Notes under the pieces: generated by a model | Told to the model about the DNA's origin: nothing | Seen by the model: the letters and a program-made list of their open reading frames with translations, nothing else | Databases searched by the model: none | Source: Aphidius gifuensis | Taxonomy: Eukaryota > Arthropoda > Insecta > Hymenoptera > Braconidae | DNA: 64,000 nucleotides | Direction: 5' to 3' | NCBI RefSeq assembly: GCF_014905175.1 | Contig: NC_057788.1 | Coordinates: forward strand, 2,108,001-2,172,000 | Translations under genes and position numbers: made by a program | In this document: positions 36,129-46,916 of the stretch, one piece after another | Numbering within the stretch: position 1 is the stretch's first letter | How the letters are laid out: each line of letters starts with the position of its first letter

Positions 36129-36362
36129 TACGCACTGATAAAAAGTTTTTTTTGACTGGAAAAAATTTTTTTCTGTTTGCGAAAAAAACAAAAAACTCTT
36201 AAAACAACTGATTTTAAAGAAGATAATTGTTGGTGACAAAAAAAAAAGTTCTAAAGCCAAGAAAGTTTTTCTTTATATTGAAAATATTTTTTTCAACCAA
36301 AGGGATGATATTTTCAATCCATATGATTTTCCAGTCATAGGAAAAATTTTTATCAGTGTATA
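36129..36362. mobile_element. MITE, about 234 bases, with CACTGATAAAAA ends
   Basis: The outer ends are exact inverted repeats (CACTGATAAAAA at 36133-36144; TTTTTATCAGTG at 36347-36358). Imperfect complementarity continues inward through GACTGGAAAA on the left and TTTTCCAGTC on the right. TA dinucleotides border both sides (36129-36130, 36361-36362), compatible with TA target-site duplication as in Tc1/mariner-type elements. No coding capacity. Confidence 0.68.
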
Positions 36363-36373
36363 GAAAAAATTAA

Positions 36374-36374
<1 letters not shown>

Positions 36375-36408
<34 letters not shown>
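36375..36408. repeat. (AAT)n microsatellite
   Basis: About eleven uninterrupted AAT/ATA units just outside the right end of the adjacent MITE. A shorter AAT array lies inside the protease intron near 1799-1815. Confidence 0.9.
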
Positions 36409-36410
<2 letters not shown>

Positions 36411-36499
36411 CTATTTTTCTAAATCATAAAAAAAAACGGAAAATATAAAAAATTGAATTAAAAAGAAAAAAAAAGAAAGAAAATTGAAAAATTTTATTT

Positions 36500-37384
36500 G
36501 ATTTATAAAAAAGTTACAAGACAACCGCAGTGTAAGAGTGTTTCAATAGGAACGCGAATCTTATGGATATTTCCTCCAACAAGATTTGTAGAAGAAGAAT
36601 TTTTGAAGTGAAACTTCTTTTCGCAGGGTAGTGAGAAAAAAAAATGACTTTTTTATCATAGACACTCAAGTCGTCTTGCAGAAAAAATTTAAGTCGGAAG
36701 AAAATTGTCACTTCAGTTACCGGAAAGTGAAAAATCAGGATTCTGAAATTTTAAAACTTTCTGGAACCAAGAATTTTTATCCTCCATGTTCCTCAGGGGG
36801 AAAGCTTACATGGAAAAATTGAAACGAAAATTTTGAAGTGTTGAATGTAATTTATTAAAAAATTAATAGTGGAAATATAAAAGAAAAATTTTTAATTTAT
36901 TTAGTTCTATACTGATTAAATCAGCAGAAAAATTATGGGAGTTCTCAATACAAAAAACTCAAGGGAATTTCATTATCCAGAAATTTCACATCTGGATTGA
37001 TGAAAAAGTTTATTTTTTTATAAAAAAGTAATTGTTAAATCAACAAATTTCAAATAAGGCTTGTCTCATCACTGATGTGAAGTAGAATAAAAACAATTAA
37101 TAAAAAAACAAAAAAGAAAAAGTAAAAGTAATATTTCGCCTCAAGAGTATTTTTTAAAGGGTTGACCGAAATATAAAATTTCATATTACCAAATTTTTTT
37201 ATAAATACCTTCTAAAGGATTAACAATTAATGATAAAAAGGAAAAAAAAAATTATTTATCTAGTTGTAAATTTTTAAACTTACCAACGACTTCAATATCA
37301 AATCGAAAACAATAGGAAATTAAAATTTCTTAAAAAAAAAAAAAAAGTTTTTTGTTATAATTAATTCAACAAAATATTGGTAAA
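36500..37384. other. unexplained richer patch, then A/T-rich 3' flank of the Tudor gene
   Basis: 36515-36830 is distinctly richer than its surroundings (for example CAACCGCAGTGTAAGAGTG and AAGTGAAACTTCTTTTCGC) yet encodes nothing recognisable on either strand. It probably derives from a mobile element. 36840-37384 is A/T-rich 3' flank with nothing recognisable. Confidence 0.3.
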
Positions 37385-39503
37385 TTAACTATCCAACTCT
37401 TCTTCACTTGAAAAATCATCAGAATCAAGTTCCGTACTACCAGAAGAATAATTTTTTTTCTGCCAAATTTCTTTGTCATAATTTACCCATCCTTTTTTCT
37501 TTTTTGGAATAATTTCATCAATAAAATTTAATTTATCATTGTCATTATTTTGTGGATCAACATCAGCAATATCAATAATTACTCTTTGAATATCATTTCC
37601 ACTTGAAGTTATAATTTCTTCATTATTTTTATCATCAACATCAGTACTTAAAACTTCTTCTGATGTATCAAATGATGTTGTAACATGTTCACCATTATGC
37701 TGAACAACATTCAATGTAAAAACCACATCATCATATCTCAGTAAATCTTGATCAATTGTTGTAATTTTTTTAACTATTGTTGTAACTTCACCAGGTCCAA
37801 CATCAACAGACTCTTTGATAACATCAAAGCCATCCGAATTACCTTGATTAAAATATTGTATACACAATGGATCAACAACTTCAACATCTGTTTTTGCTTT
37901 AACAATGTCCTTTAAAATATCTGTTGATGTTAATATTTTAATTTGAGCAATTTCATATTTTTTATCATTATCTTTTTCATCAGATGTATCTTTTAAACAT
38001 GCCCAATCAATTGCACCAGAATCAATAGATGATTCATTTGAACCAGTTGCAGTTACAAGACCTTGTTCTGGCTCATAAATATTATCTTGACTTACCAACT
38101 TGTCATCACCATTCATCAATGATTTTTTTTCAATTAAATTTATATTACTTGATGTTATCATTTTTCCTTTGTCCAATTTTTTTTCATTAAAATCATAACC
38201 ACATCTAGGACATGTATGACAACATGATAAATCATTTTTAATAATTTTTTGATTAAAATGAGAATTATCATTAGATGTTGATAGTGAAATGATTGGTTGT
38301 TTATTTAATGGACGTACACCTTTGCATTCTAAATCATATTCATAAAGAAAATTATGATGATAACTTGAAGTTGTCCTGTATTCAGCATCATATTTTTCAA
38401 CAAGCCAATCACACAAATGAATATCCTCTTCTTGTGATGTATCAATTAGACCAATCATCAGTGAATTATTCTAAATTAAATAAAAATAAAATACAATATA
38501 TATATTTTAAATTAAAATAATTAATTGATGAATTTTTTTTGTACTTTTTTAATAACGTCTCCAACAACAGCAACAAGTAATCTGTTGATAATTTTTTTAA
38601 AAAAATGTTGACGAATTTGTAATGACCATCCTTCAATTTTAATTGGTCTGATATTAAATAAACCACATTGTATAGCTTGACCAGGCATTTGTCCAAATTG
38701 TGATTGTAAAAAATATAATTCAGTCGATTGATGACGTCCAGGTGTTCCATAATCAAAATATAACACCTGTTTTGTTTGTATAATAATAAACAATATTAAA
38801 TATCAAATATGTTGATGATTTTTTTAGTTAATTAAATGTGTTATTTTTTTACCTCAATTTTTGAATAATCATTGACATTTTTGATGATTCCTCTGTGCCA
38901 TTTATCAAAATATTTAACAGCAACATGTAGTCCTGGTTGTAATGCAATTTTTGGAATGATGTAGTGTAATTTATACTGCTCATAAAAATTGCTAAAAAAT
39001 TTATATAATATATATTATTTAAATTTTTAATATGATTAATTATTTTATTAAATATTTTCTTACTGTAATGCTTCCATCATTTCATAAAATTCAAGAATAT
39101 TATTTTTTTGATGAATATAAAAATGAGAAGGTGAAAATACCTCAACAACAAGTACTTCTTCATACTCATCAATATTTTTTGGCTCAAATTTATCAACAGG
39201 TATTTGTCCAACACATTCACCAAGTTTAATAACATCATCAGGAAATATGTCATTTATTTGAAATAATTTCTGAGGATTAGAAAAAAAAAAATTCCAACAA
39301 AAATTCATTGATAAACATTAAAAATTATCATCATCATGAAAAAAAATAAATTAAATTTTCATTACTACACTTGTCTTGATAAACAACTTTATAAAAATAA
39401 TTTAATTTAGTTTTTTATATTTTTTTTTTACCTTGTAATTGTTGAATTTTGTTTTTGAAGAGCCAAGATGACAATTAGATGTTGTCATTTTTTTGTTAAC
39501 CAT
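37385..39503 (-). CDS. single Tudor-domain protein (piRNA/germ-granule type, probable)
   Basis: Five exons (39503-39432, 39269-39064, 38991-38853, 38766-38545, 38470-37385) sum to 1725 nt, 574 residues. Residues about 40-260 form an extended Tudor domain. A beta strand with SPSHFYIHQ is typical of the SN-like half. The Tudor barrel follows: GLHVAVKYFDKWHRGIIKNV, then VLYFDYGTPG (where methyl-arginine binders carry the D-Y-G signature), then FLQSQFGQMPGQAIQCGL. The C-terminal half is acidic and low complexity. It has one Cys/His-rich spot (CCHTCPRCGYDF) that could be a minimal zinc site, and it ends in an acidic Ser/Asp/Glu tail. No LOTUS, KH, helicase or RING domain is seen. Such proteins usually act in piRNA pathways by reading dimethylarginine on PIWI proteins; this role is inferred. 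Confidence 0.8.
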
Positions 39504-40789
39504 TTTATTTGTTTATATTAATTAATCACTGATTTTTTATTATTTATTATTTATTATTGTGTAAAAAAAAAAAACAACCTAGTTAACTCCACGTGGCTGA
39601 TTAATTATTACATAGTGTGCCAATTAACCCAGTTATCACAAAAAAAAAAATGTAAATAAAACTGTAAACAACACAAAGAACTGAGATGAAAAAAAAAAAA
39701 AAAAAAGAAAACGGTACACACACATCACCCCCCACAAGTAACCAATAAAATTACAGATTATTTATTACGTCATCGTTTGATAAACAAAAAAGGCATTATG
39801 CATTTTTATTGGTCAATTAAAAAATTCCAAGAAAAAAAAAGAGCCTCAATTGAATTTCCATGATATTTATCATAATACTAATTTAAAATATAAAAAAAAA
39901 AAAATTATTATTAATACAATAAATAACAATTAAATTAATTATAAAAAAATTTATTTAGTTAAATAATTATTGTGCTTTTTTTTTTTTTATTGTAGAAATA
40001 ATGTCTTTTTTTTTTTACCGCTTTATTTTTAAATTTAATATTGTTTTGCGCAGATGCATTTATCCGCCATTAATTTTTCATTGAAAATGCGGCTTAAATA
40101 TGGAAGCTCTCTTGATTCTCTCTCGCCCCCCTTCTTTAAAAAAAAATTATCGCAATTTCCGGCGAGTCTATCAGTTGGAGAGAGAGCAATTGTAAAAAGA
40201 ATTTTGTACAATTTTAATTCACGTTGAAAAATACAATAAAAAGGTAAATCCATAACTACAAATTCCATCATATTGGTTTATTAATTATTCTAAATTTTAA
40301 TTAAATTATAAATTTATTATTAATATATTAAAAATTATATATAACACTGCCCATTGGTAATATTATTTTCCACGAGGTAAATTTATAAAATGTCGTGTTC
40401 ATCATTTGCGTTTCTAACCAAATTTTTTTTTCTTTTTTATAAATTCTAATTCAATGTAATGAGTGTTTCATAAAAAGTTGATAATTTTATTTGATTAATT
40501 ATGTCAACAAACACGTGATTACAATGTGATAATTGTGTTATGATTATTGTACAATTTCTATTGTTGATTAGATTTTTCATGGAGTGATTTTTAGTGCAAG
40601 TTTTTTTTTTTTTTATGATGATGGACGACGCCATGGTCTTTTTTTTTTTTTAATTCCAAAAATGGCTCGTCTAGTTTAATCTTGTCTTGCAACATTAGCT
40701 CACTTACTTGTTCATCTCAGCCATATTTGAATAATAATAATAATAAATTGTGTATTTAATATTAATAATTAATTTTTAGATAAAAAAAA
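39504..40789. other. divergent promoter region between the Tudor gene and NACA
   Basis: The two genes point away from each other. Richer DNA at about 40040-40220 (CCGGCGAG, GAGAGAGAG) and at about 40615-40720 (GGACGACGCCATGG) are candidate promoters or 5' UTR exons. An acceptor-like AATTTTTAG lies about 11 bases before the NACA start. No other gene is seen. Confidence 0.4.
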
Positions 40790-42225
40790 ATGCCAGAATT
40801 AACTGAATTGGATAAAGCCACAAGCTTTGAGCCATCAAAGGTTGAACTTGAAAATGCTGGATCAGGCACTGACTCTGATTCAGATGATTCAGTACCAGAA
40901 CTTGAACACCCAACAACAATTGGTGGAGCAACTTTTTCTGGTGCAAATGTTGCTGATACACCAATGGATGGTGTTTCAAAGGCAAAGCAAAGTCGTAGTG
41001 AAAAAAAAGCAAGAAAACTCATGAGCAAACTTGGACTTAAACTTGTTCAGGGTGTTAACAGAGTTACTATTCGTAAATCTAAAAATATACTTTTTGTTAT
41101 TAACAAACCTGATGTTCTTAAAAATCCAGCATCTGATACATACATCATTTTTGGTGAAGCCAAGGTAATTAAAAAACAAAAAAATAATTATTTTACATTG
41201 AAGAAAATCAACAATAGTCTTGTTTTTTAAATTATTAATCATGTTGTATTTTTTTAAATATTTTTTAGATTGAAGATCTTAGCCAACAAGCTCAAGTTGC
41301 TGCTGCTGAAAAATTCAAGGAACCAGCAAATATCCCATCACTTGCTAATGCCATGAACAACGTGGTGAGTTGATTAATATTTTTAATTTTAAATTGCCTT
41401 GTTAATAAAATATTTAATGATGATAAACGTGAAGGTTTCGCAAAATATATTTCACAGTCAGATGTAAAAAAATAATGAAGAAAATCTTGGCAGCCTGATG
41501 AATATTTTTTTTATTTACAAATATTTAATGTTAAATGTATTTTATTTTGTGCATTACTAACTAATAAATTAATTTTATAGCAATTTGCTGCACCAATCCA
41601 AGAAGAAGATGAGGAAGAAATTGATGAAACTGGAGTTGAAGAAAAAGATGTTGATTTGGTGAGAAACCAAGCTAATGTTTCAAGGGCGAAGGCAATCAAA
41701 GCCTTGAAAAATAACCAGAATGACATCGTAAATGCCATCATGGTAAGTTGAAAAATTAATAATATATTATTATTTAAATTTAATTGAATCAAAATTTAAC
41801 ATGATGATAAACGTGAAGGTTTCGCAAATTTATTTCACAGTCAGATATTAAAAAATTATGAAGAAAATCTTGGCAGACTGATTAAATTATTTTTCTTTTA
41901 AAAAAAAATTATTTCTTATCAATACACAATTATTCTGAATGTAATTATTAATTATTTATGTTTTTTTGTTACAGGAATTAACGATGTGATAAGGATACTG
42001 AGGTGAGATATAATTTTTTTTTGATATTCGAATAATATTTACTTGAAAAAAAAAATAAATATGATGATAAACGTGAAGGTTTCGCAAATTAATTTCACAG
42101 TCAGATTAAAATAATGAAGAAAATCTTGGCAGCCTGATATTTAAATAAAAAAATTATCAAATATTTAATTGTCTTTTTTTGAAGAATATTATTAATGAAA
42201 TATTAATTTTTTTTTGTTACAGGAA
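40790..42225 (+). CDS. NACA: nascent polypeptide-associated complex subunit alpha
   Basis: Main form: exons 40790-41164, 41269-41364, 41581-41742, 41975-41989, 648 nt, 215 residues, the standard NAC-alpha length. It pairs with BTF3/NAC-beta at the ribosome exit tunnel and helps regulate ER targeting. The N-terminus is acidic. The NAC domain follows (KKARKLMSKLGLKLVQGVNRVTIRKSKNILFVINKPDV, then IFGEAKIEDLSQQAQ in pieces). The C-terminal UBA segment is about DLVRNQANVSRAKAIKAL to the end (IMELTM). Introns 2, 3 and 4 each carry a near-identical box C/D snoRNA-like sequence. The last intron and exon are duplicated: a second acceptor at 42223 offers another terminal exon that would give IMELMR instead of IMELTM. 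If exon 4 is retained, this becomes a 3' UTR exon. A poly(A) signal lies near 42553. Confidence 0.95.
41413..41502 (+). ncRNA. box C/D snoRNA-like, copy 1, in NACA intron 2
   Basis: C box ATGATGA (41417-41423), D box CTGA (41495-41498), a C'-like ATGAAGA and a putative D'-like CAGA in between. The two candidate guide stretches just upstream of the boxes, TTTCACAGT and AAATCTTGGCAGC, are conserved in all three copies, whereas the DNA between them and the surrounding intron is not. Intronic location in a ribosome-associated, highly expressed host gene is typical for such RNAs. I could not place the rRNA targets from memory. Confidence 0.8.
41797..41885 (+). ncRNA. box C/D snoRNA-like, copy 2, in NACA intron 3
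   Basis: C box 41801-41807, D box 41878-41881, with the same GTGAAGGTTTCGCAAA block and TTTCACAGTCAGA as copy 1. The base before the D box differs (GGCAGACTGA rather than GGCAGCCTGA), so the last position of the guide adjoining the box has changed. Confidence 0.8.
42057..42141 (+). ncRNA. box C/D snoRNA-like, copy 3, in NACA intron 4
   Basis: C box 42061-42067, D box 42134-42137. Same two guide blocks as copy 1, with a slightly shorter spacer. It lies between the usual last exon (ending about 42002) and the duplicated terminal exon (from 42223), so it is produced only if the pre-mRNA extends and splices through the duplicated unit, or by independent processing. Confidence 0.8.
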
Positions 42226-42799
42226 TTGATGAGGTGATTAGAAATAAACACGTTGGTTTTTTCAGCCAAGCCGAGTCACAATAATCATCGTTTAAACGAT
42301 CTTTTAATTATTTTCCTTTTTACAATTATTATTTTCACTTGATATGCCGAAAGATGACAAAAAAAATAAAAAGAATTTTAAATTAAAAAAAAAAACAACA
42401 AAATATTTCATAGTAATTACACGGATTTGTTTAAATCCGTTAATTTTTTTTAATCTTTTTTTTTTTTTTTTAGAAATCCTTTTAGTCCGTAGTGACAAAA
42501 ATTAATCTACATGTATATACATAATTCACACAAGAAAGAAAAAAATTTACAAAATAAATAAACATTCTCACATATACCATTTAATTGTTAATAATAAATT
42601 AAAACCATTTTTTTTCCAAACACAAAAAAACAATCTAGATTATCGATCGAGTCGAAATTCAGTCGCCATTTTCCGGCGACATTTGTAATGTTTATTTTAT
42701 TATTTTAATCTTTTTGACAGATTGTCTGATAAATATATTTGTGTATTATTTAAAATGTTTATAATAATTGTTGCTTGATAAATTAAATATTTTATTGAA
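42226..42799. other. NACA 3' UTR and upstream region of the ANK-GH20-like gene
   Basis: 42226 to about 42590 is the NACA 3' UTR (poly(A) signal AATAAA near 42553). A short inverted pair (ACGGATTTGTTTAAATCCGT, 42421-42440) could form a hairpin. 42630-42700 is richer DNA (GATTATCGATCGAGTCGAAATTCAG, in part) consistent with the promoter of the next gene. Confidence 0.45.
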
Positions 42800-45700
42800 A
42801 TGCAGGATATTTGTACAGACATTAAAACTGCAATTGATCACGGACGTACTGATATTTTACGATCATTACTCGGTGCATGTACGTAACCAGACACGTCATT
42901 AAAAAAACAAAAAATATGTAATTAAAAAAGTGTCAATATTTATAATTGATTTATACTTAATTAACAGGTGACAATGGTGATGTTGGTGAGGGTATTACAA
43001 GAGAAGAAATTCTTAATCAGCCATTTCTTGAAGAAGGAACATTTTTATCATATGCCTCAAAGGTAATGAGTATAATTATTAATTAACAAAATGAAATAAA
43101 ATTAATTCAAGTAATTTTTTTTGATACTTAGACAAATCAAGTTGATGTTGTAAGAACATTATTAAATTGTGGTGCTGATCCAACAGTTAAAAATGCACAT
43201 GGACACAATGCAATTGATGTTGCAGCAAGTGATGCTATTCGTTTAATTTATGTTGAAGAATTATTAAGAGCAACAGCTGCATCAGAGTAAGTTTAAAAAA
43301 AAAATAAATTTAAAAAATAGCTAATAATTTGATAATATCTAATAATAATTACAGTATTGATCGAGTGTTATTATTGATAACAGCTGGAATTGATGTTAAT
43401 TCTTGGGATTCAGAAGGTAGTAAAAATACACCATTACATTGGGCAGCATGTTTTGGTAATAAAGAAATAGTACAGTGTCTATTAAATCGTGGTGCTGATG
43501 TTAATGCTAAAAATGGTTGTGGTGCAACACCACTACATGAAGCTGTTGATCGTGATGATATTGATATATGCCAAGAGTTATTAAATGCTGGTGCAAATCC
43601 ACATATACGTGCTTTACAAGGTACATTTGCTGGTAAAAGTCCATATGAATTATCACGTAATAAACAGCTTGCAATATGTACAATGATGCAATTTATTATT
43701 TCAAATAATAATGATAATAATGATAAAATTGATAATAATAATTATCAACAAGATATAAATAATTTTAGTCAAAAAAGTATATCAACAAATATGAGTCAAC
43801 TATCAATTGATTCAAGTAAATCAACAGATCCATTATTTGAACAGCCAACTGGTGTTAGAGATAATATAAATGATAATGATAATATTAATACATCATTAAA
43901 TGATAAATCATGTATTTGGAATTTAATTTGGCCACAGCCAAAAACAATAATTAAACTTGGTCATAATTCAGCGCCATTTATTGCTGGTAAAGAATTATTT
44001 ATATCAATTATTCAAGGTAGTGAATCAATTCATGATATACTTGATGTATGGGAAGTAAGTAGATCACATTTACTTGAATTAGGACATGATGTTAAAGTTG
44101 GTGAAGTACAACCAGGTTCAGGTAGATGGCTTGGTGATAATAGAATTGAATGTATTGTTAATCGTAATTTATTCAATGTAACACAAGGCTATCAACTTCA
44201 TGTATCACAAAATTCAATAAAAGTAACTGCTGGTAGTCTTGCTGGTCTTCATTATGCAATATCAACATTTATACAAATATTACGTTTATGTAAAAATTCT
44301 ATAACACCAGAAATATGTGAAATTCCAACAGTATTAATAAAAGATGAACCAAAATTTATTCACAGAGGTATATTATTAGATATATCACCAAGAGGAAGAA
44401 CACCAACATTGGATTATTTATTTCATACAATTGATTTATGGTCAACATTTAAAATATCACATCTTCATTTATATTCAAGATTAACACCAAGTTGTGATTG
44501 GCAATTATGTTATACAAGATCAGAAATGGTTACACTTGATCGTTATTGTAGAGATCGTCATTTAGATTTAATTCCAGCACTTGATGTTGATTCAAATGTA
44601 AGTCAACGTCATTTACAACAAATGTGGCCAATATTTCAAGAATTATTATCAACATTTCCAAGTTTAACATATGTACATGTTGGACCAAGACTTGCTAGTC
44701 TTCTTGTACAACCAGATAATCTTGATTCAAGTATATCAATCAATGAAACAGTTGAAACTGATATGTCAGAAGTATTTAAATCATATTCATGTCTTCAAGA
44801 ACTATGGCATATATTAAATTTAAATTCAAATACAACATTATTATTATGTTCAAATGGTTTACATTCAAAACCAGAATTTCGTAATGTACCAAGTAATGTT
44901 ATACTTGTTGAGTATGGTTTTCAAGCTGATTATGATTTTTCTGAATGGACAGAAGCATTTAAAATTGCTGGTGGTAATGTATTACCAAGTTCTGGTACAG
45001 CAAGTTATAATAGTCTTGCTGGTTGTCCAGCATCAACATTGGCAAATACTAAAAATGCAATTAAAACATCAATTGAACAAAATTCAATTGGTATTGTTGT
45101 TGCACATTGGTCTGGTAGTCATCATTTAACACCACATCCATTTTCATGGATTGGTTATTTAATTGCTGCTGGTTTATCATGGAATCCTGATACTGATATT
45201 GAACTTGGTCCAATTGATCCTTATGATACACATGATAATATAAAAATGAATCAAAAAAAATTATATCTAACAAATATATTAAATATTCATGTATTTCATG
45301 ATTTAGAAAATAAAATTGGTAATGCCATATTGGAATTGGGAAAAATTGATACTCTAGTATTGACATTAAGTAAAAATCAAGATGCAAATGATTTACAACA
45401 AATACCAGATAATAGAGGATCAACATTATATCGTTTATTAACTGATCCTGATAATGTTAATTTAGAATTTTTATCATCTGATTTATTTATTAAAATGACT
45501 AAACAAATAAAACGTGTTACACATGGTCTTTATGAGGCAAATATAACATCAAAATTTGGATCAATGGAAATACAAGAACTTCAATTAACTGCTGATTTAA
45601 TGTTAACAGCATGTAAAATTGGTAGAACACTTATTGGTGTTGGTGTTAATCCAAATAGTAATATGGGTCTTGCTGTTATTAATCTTGGTGTTTGTAATTT

Positions 45701-45854
45701 ACCACCAACATTTCGTACTGATATTGCTAATAAAATGATTGCACATATTGAACAATATAAAGGTGCATGGTTACAAAGACATCTTCCACAAGGTCTACAA
45801 AGTTCATTGCTAGTCTTGACCAGTGCACTGCATAGATTTGTACCAGAAACATAA
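42800..45854 (+). CDS. ankyrin-repeat protein with C-terminal GH20-like pseudo-hexosaminidase domain
   Basis: Exons 42800-42878, 42968-43062, 43132-43286 and 43355-45854 (one very long exon) sum to 2829 nt, 942 residues. Residues 1 to about 230 hold ankyrin repeats (VVRTLLNCGADPTVKNAHG; TPLHWAACFGNKEIVQCLL; ATPLHEAVDRDDIDICQELL). An Asn/Asp-rich linker follows (about 235-310). From about 380 comes a GH20 N-terminal-like segment (YQLHVSQNSIKVTAGSLAGL), then a (beta/alpha)8-type core: KFIHRGILLDISPRGR, SHLHLYSRL, LDLIPALDVDSNVSQ, FPSLTYVHVGPRLASLL. In true beta-hexosaminidases the last strand reads H-x-G-G-D-E; here the Asp-Glu pair is absent, so the domain is probably inactive. No signal peptide: cytosolic or nuclear scaffold likely. 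Start chosen at the ATG that gives an in-phase ankyrin N-terminus. Confidence 0.85.
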
Positions 45855-46169
45855 AAATTATTTAATATTTTTCTTAATAATATTTCACCTCAAATACAAC
45901 TTAATATTTTTATTTATATTTTTTCATTTATAAAATAAAAGGAAATAAATTAATTAACGTCAGGTATTATCTGTCAAAGACTGTTAAAATTTAATAATAA
46001 AATGCAACATATAATTTTACATTGGTAATATACTTATTGGTAATTATAATTAGAGAAATAATTATATATTTTTTTTAATATTATTTTTAGTTTTTAAGAA
46101 AAATATAATTATTAAAAATTTTTAAGCGTAGATTGCCATCAGTTCTTGGATTTTTTATTTTTTATTTTT
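45855..46169. other. convergent 3' flank between the ANK-GH20-like and FAM177-like genes
   Basis: The two genes end facing each other. AATAAA-type signals on both strands; nothing else seen. Confidence 0.5.
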
Positions 46170-46916
46170 TTATTGTGATTGTACACATTGTTGATTGTTT
46201 AAATTTGTTCCATTTGATGTTTCAATTAGATCATTGTATTTGTGTTGTTCTTTCCAACCAGCCATTTCAACTTGTTCTTGTTGTTTTTCTGCATCTTCAG
46301 CTTTTTTAATACGATTATATTCATTTATTTCAAATTGATATTTTGGTGATGTTATACCAAGAAAATTAGCAAGTGTTTCTCCAGCATAATCGCAGCCATG
46401 AATAACTTTTGAACATAGCCAAGATGTTTGATGCCATGTCCAAGGTACCCAAGTTAGTGATTTCTATAATTTAAATATTTTTTTAATAGTCTTTTGACCT
46501 TGTGTTTATAATGAAAAATCAATTTTTATTTTTTTTTTATTAGCCACGACAATATCACCCCTTGATATTATTAAAAATTAACAAATCAATGAGTCATTTG
46601 TTTACTTACTGGGTCAACCTGTACGACATTCAATTGATCTTTATGTGTATCAATGTCAACTTCATCATCCTCATACTCCACAAGTTCCCCATCAGAAAAA
46701 TGACGTATGCTTTTTATTTTTCTTCCATCATTTTGCTTAAAAAAAAATAATATATATTATTAATATTATTATGCTATTATTTTTTATAAAATAATATTAC
46801 TATTATTATTATTTATTTGTTTGTTTATTTTTATTACTCACATTTTTCTTGTTATCGTCATCAAAATTAAGAATGACATTTTGAAGATCAGTAAAACTTT
46901 TATCGATATCTGACAT
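46170..46916 (-). CDS. FAM177 family protein
   Basis: Exons 46916-46842, 46735-46610 and 46463-46170 sum to 495 nt, 164 residues. Matches to the FAM177 pattern: an N-terminal charged region; IRHFSDGELVEYEDDE (the diagnostic HFSDG-x-x-E-E-Y stretch); then a Trp-rich amphipathic block (LTWVPWTWHQTSWLCSKVI) and CDYAGETLANFLGITSPKYQFEINEYNRIKK; then a coiled-coil-like C-terminus. Vertebrate FAM177A1 localises to the Golgi; the role here is unknown. All exon phases are 0. Its promoter side faces the SLC22 cluster. Confidence 0.88.

Noticed and set aside
45061..45426. Minus-strand frame within the ANK-GH20-like gene
   Set aside because: Antisense shadow of the long exon.
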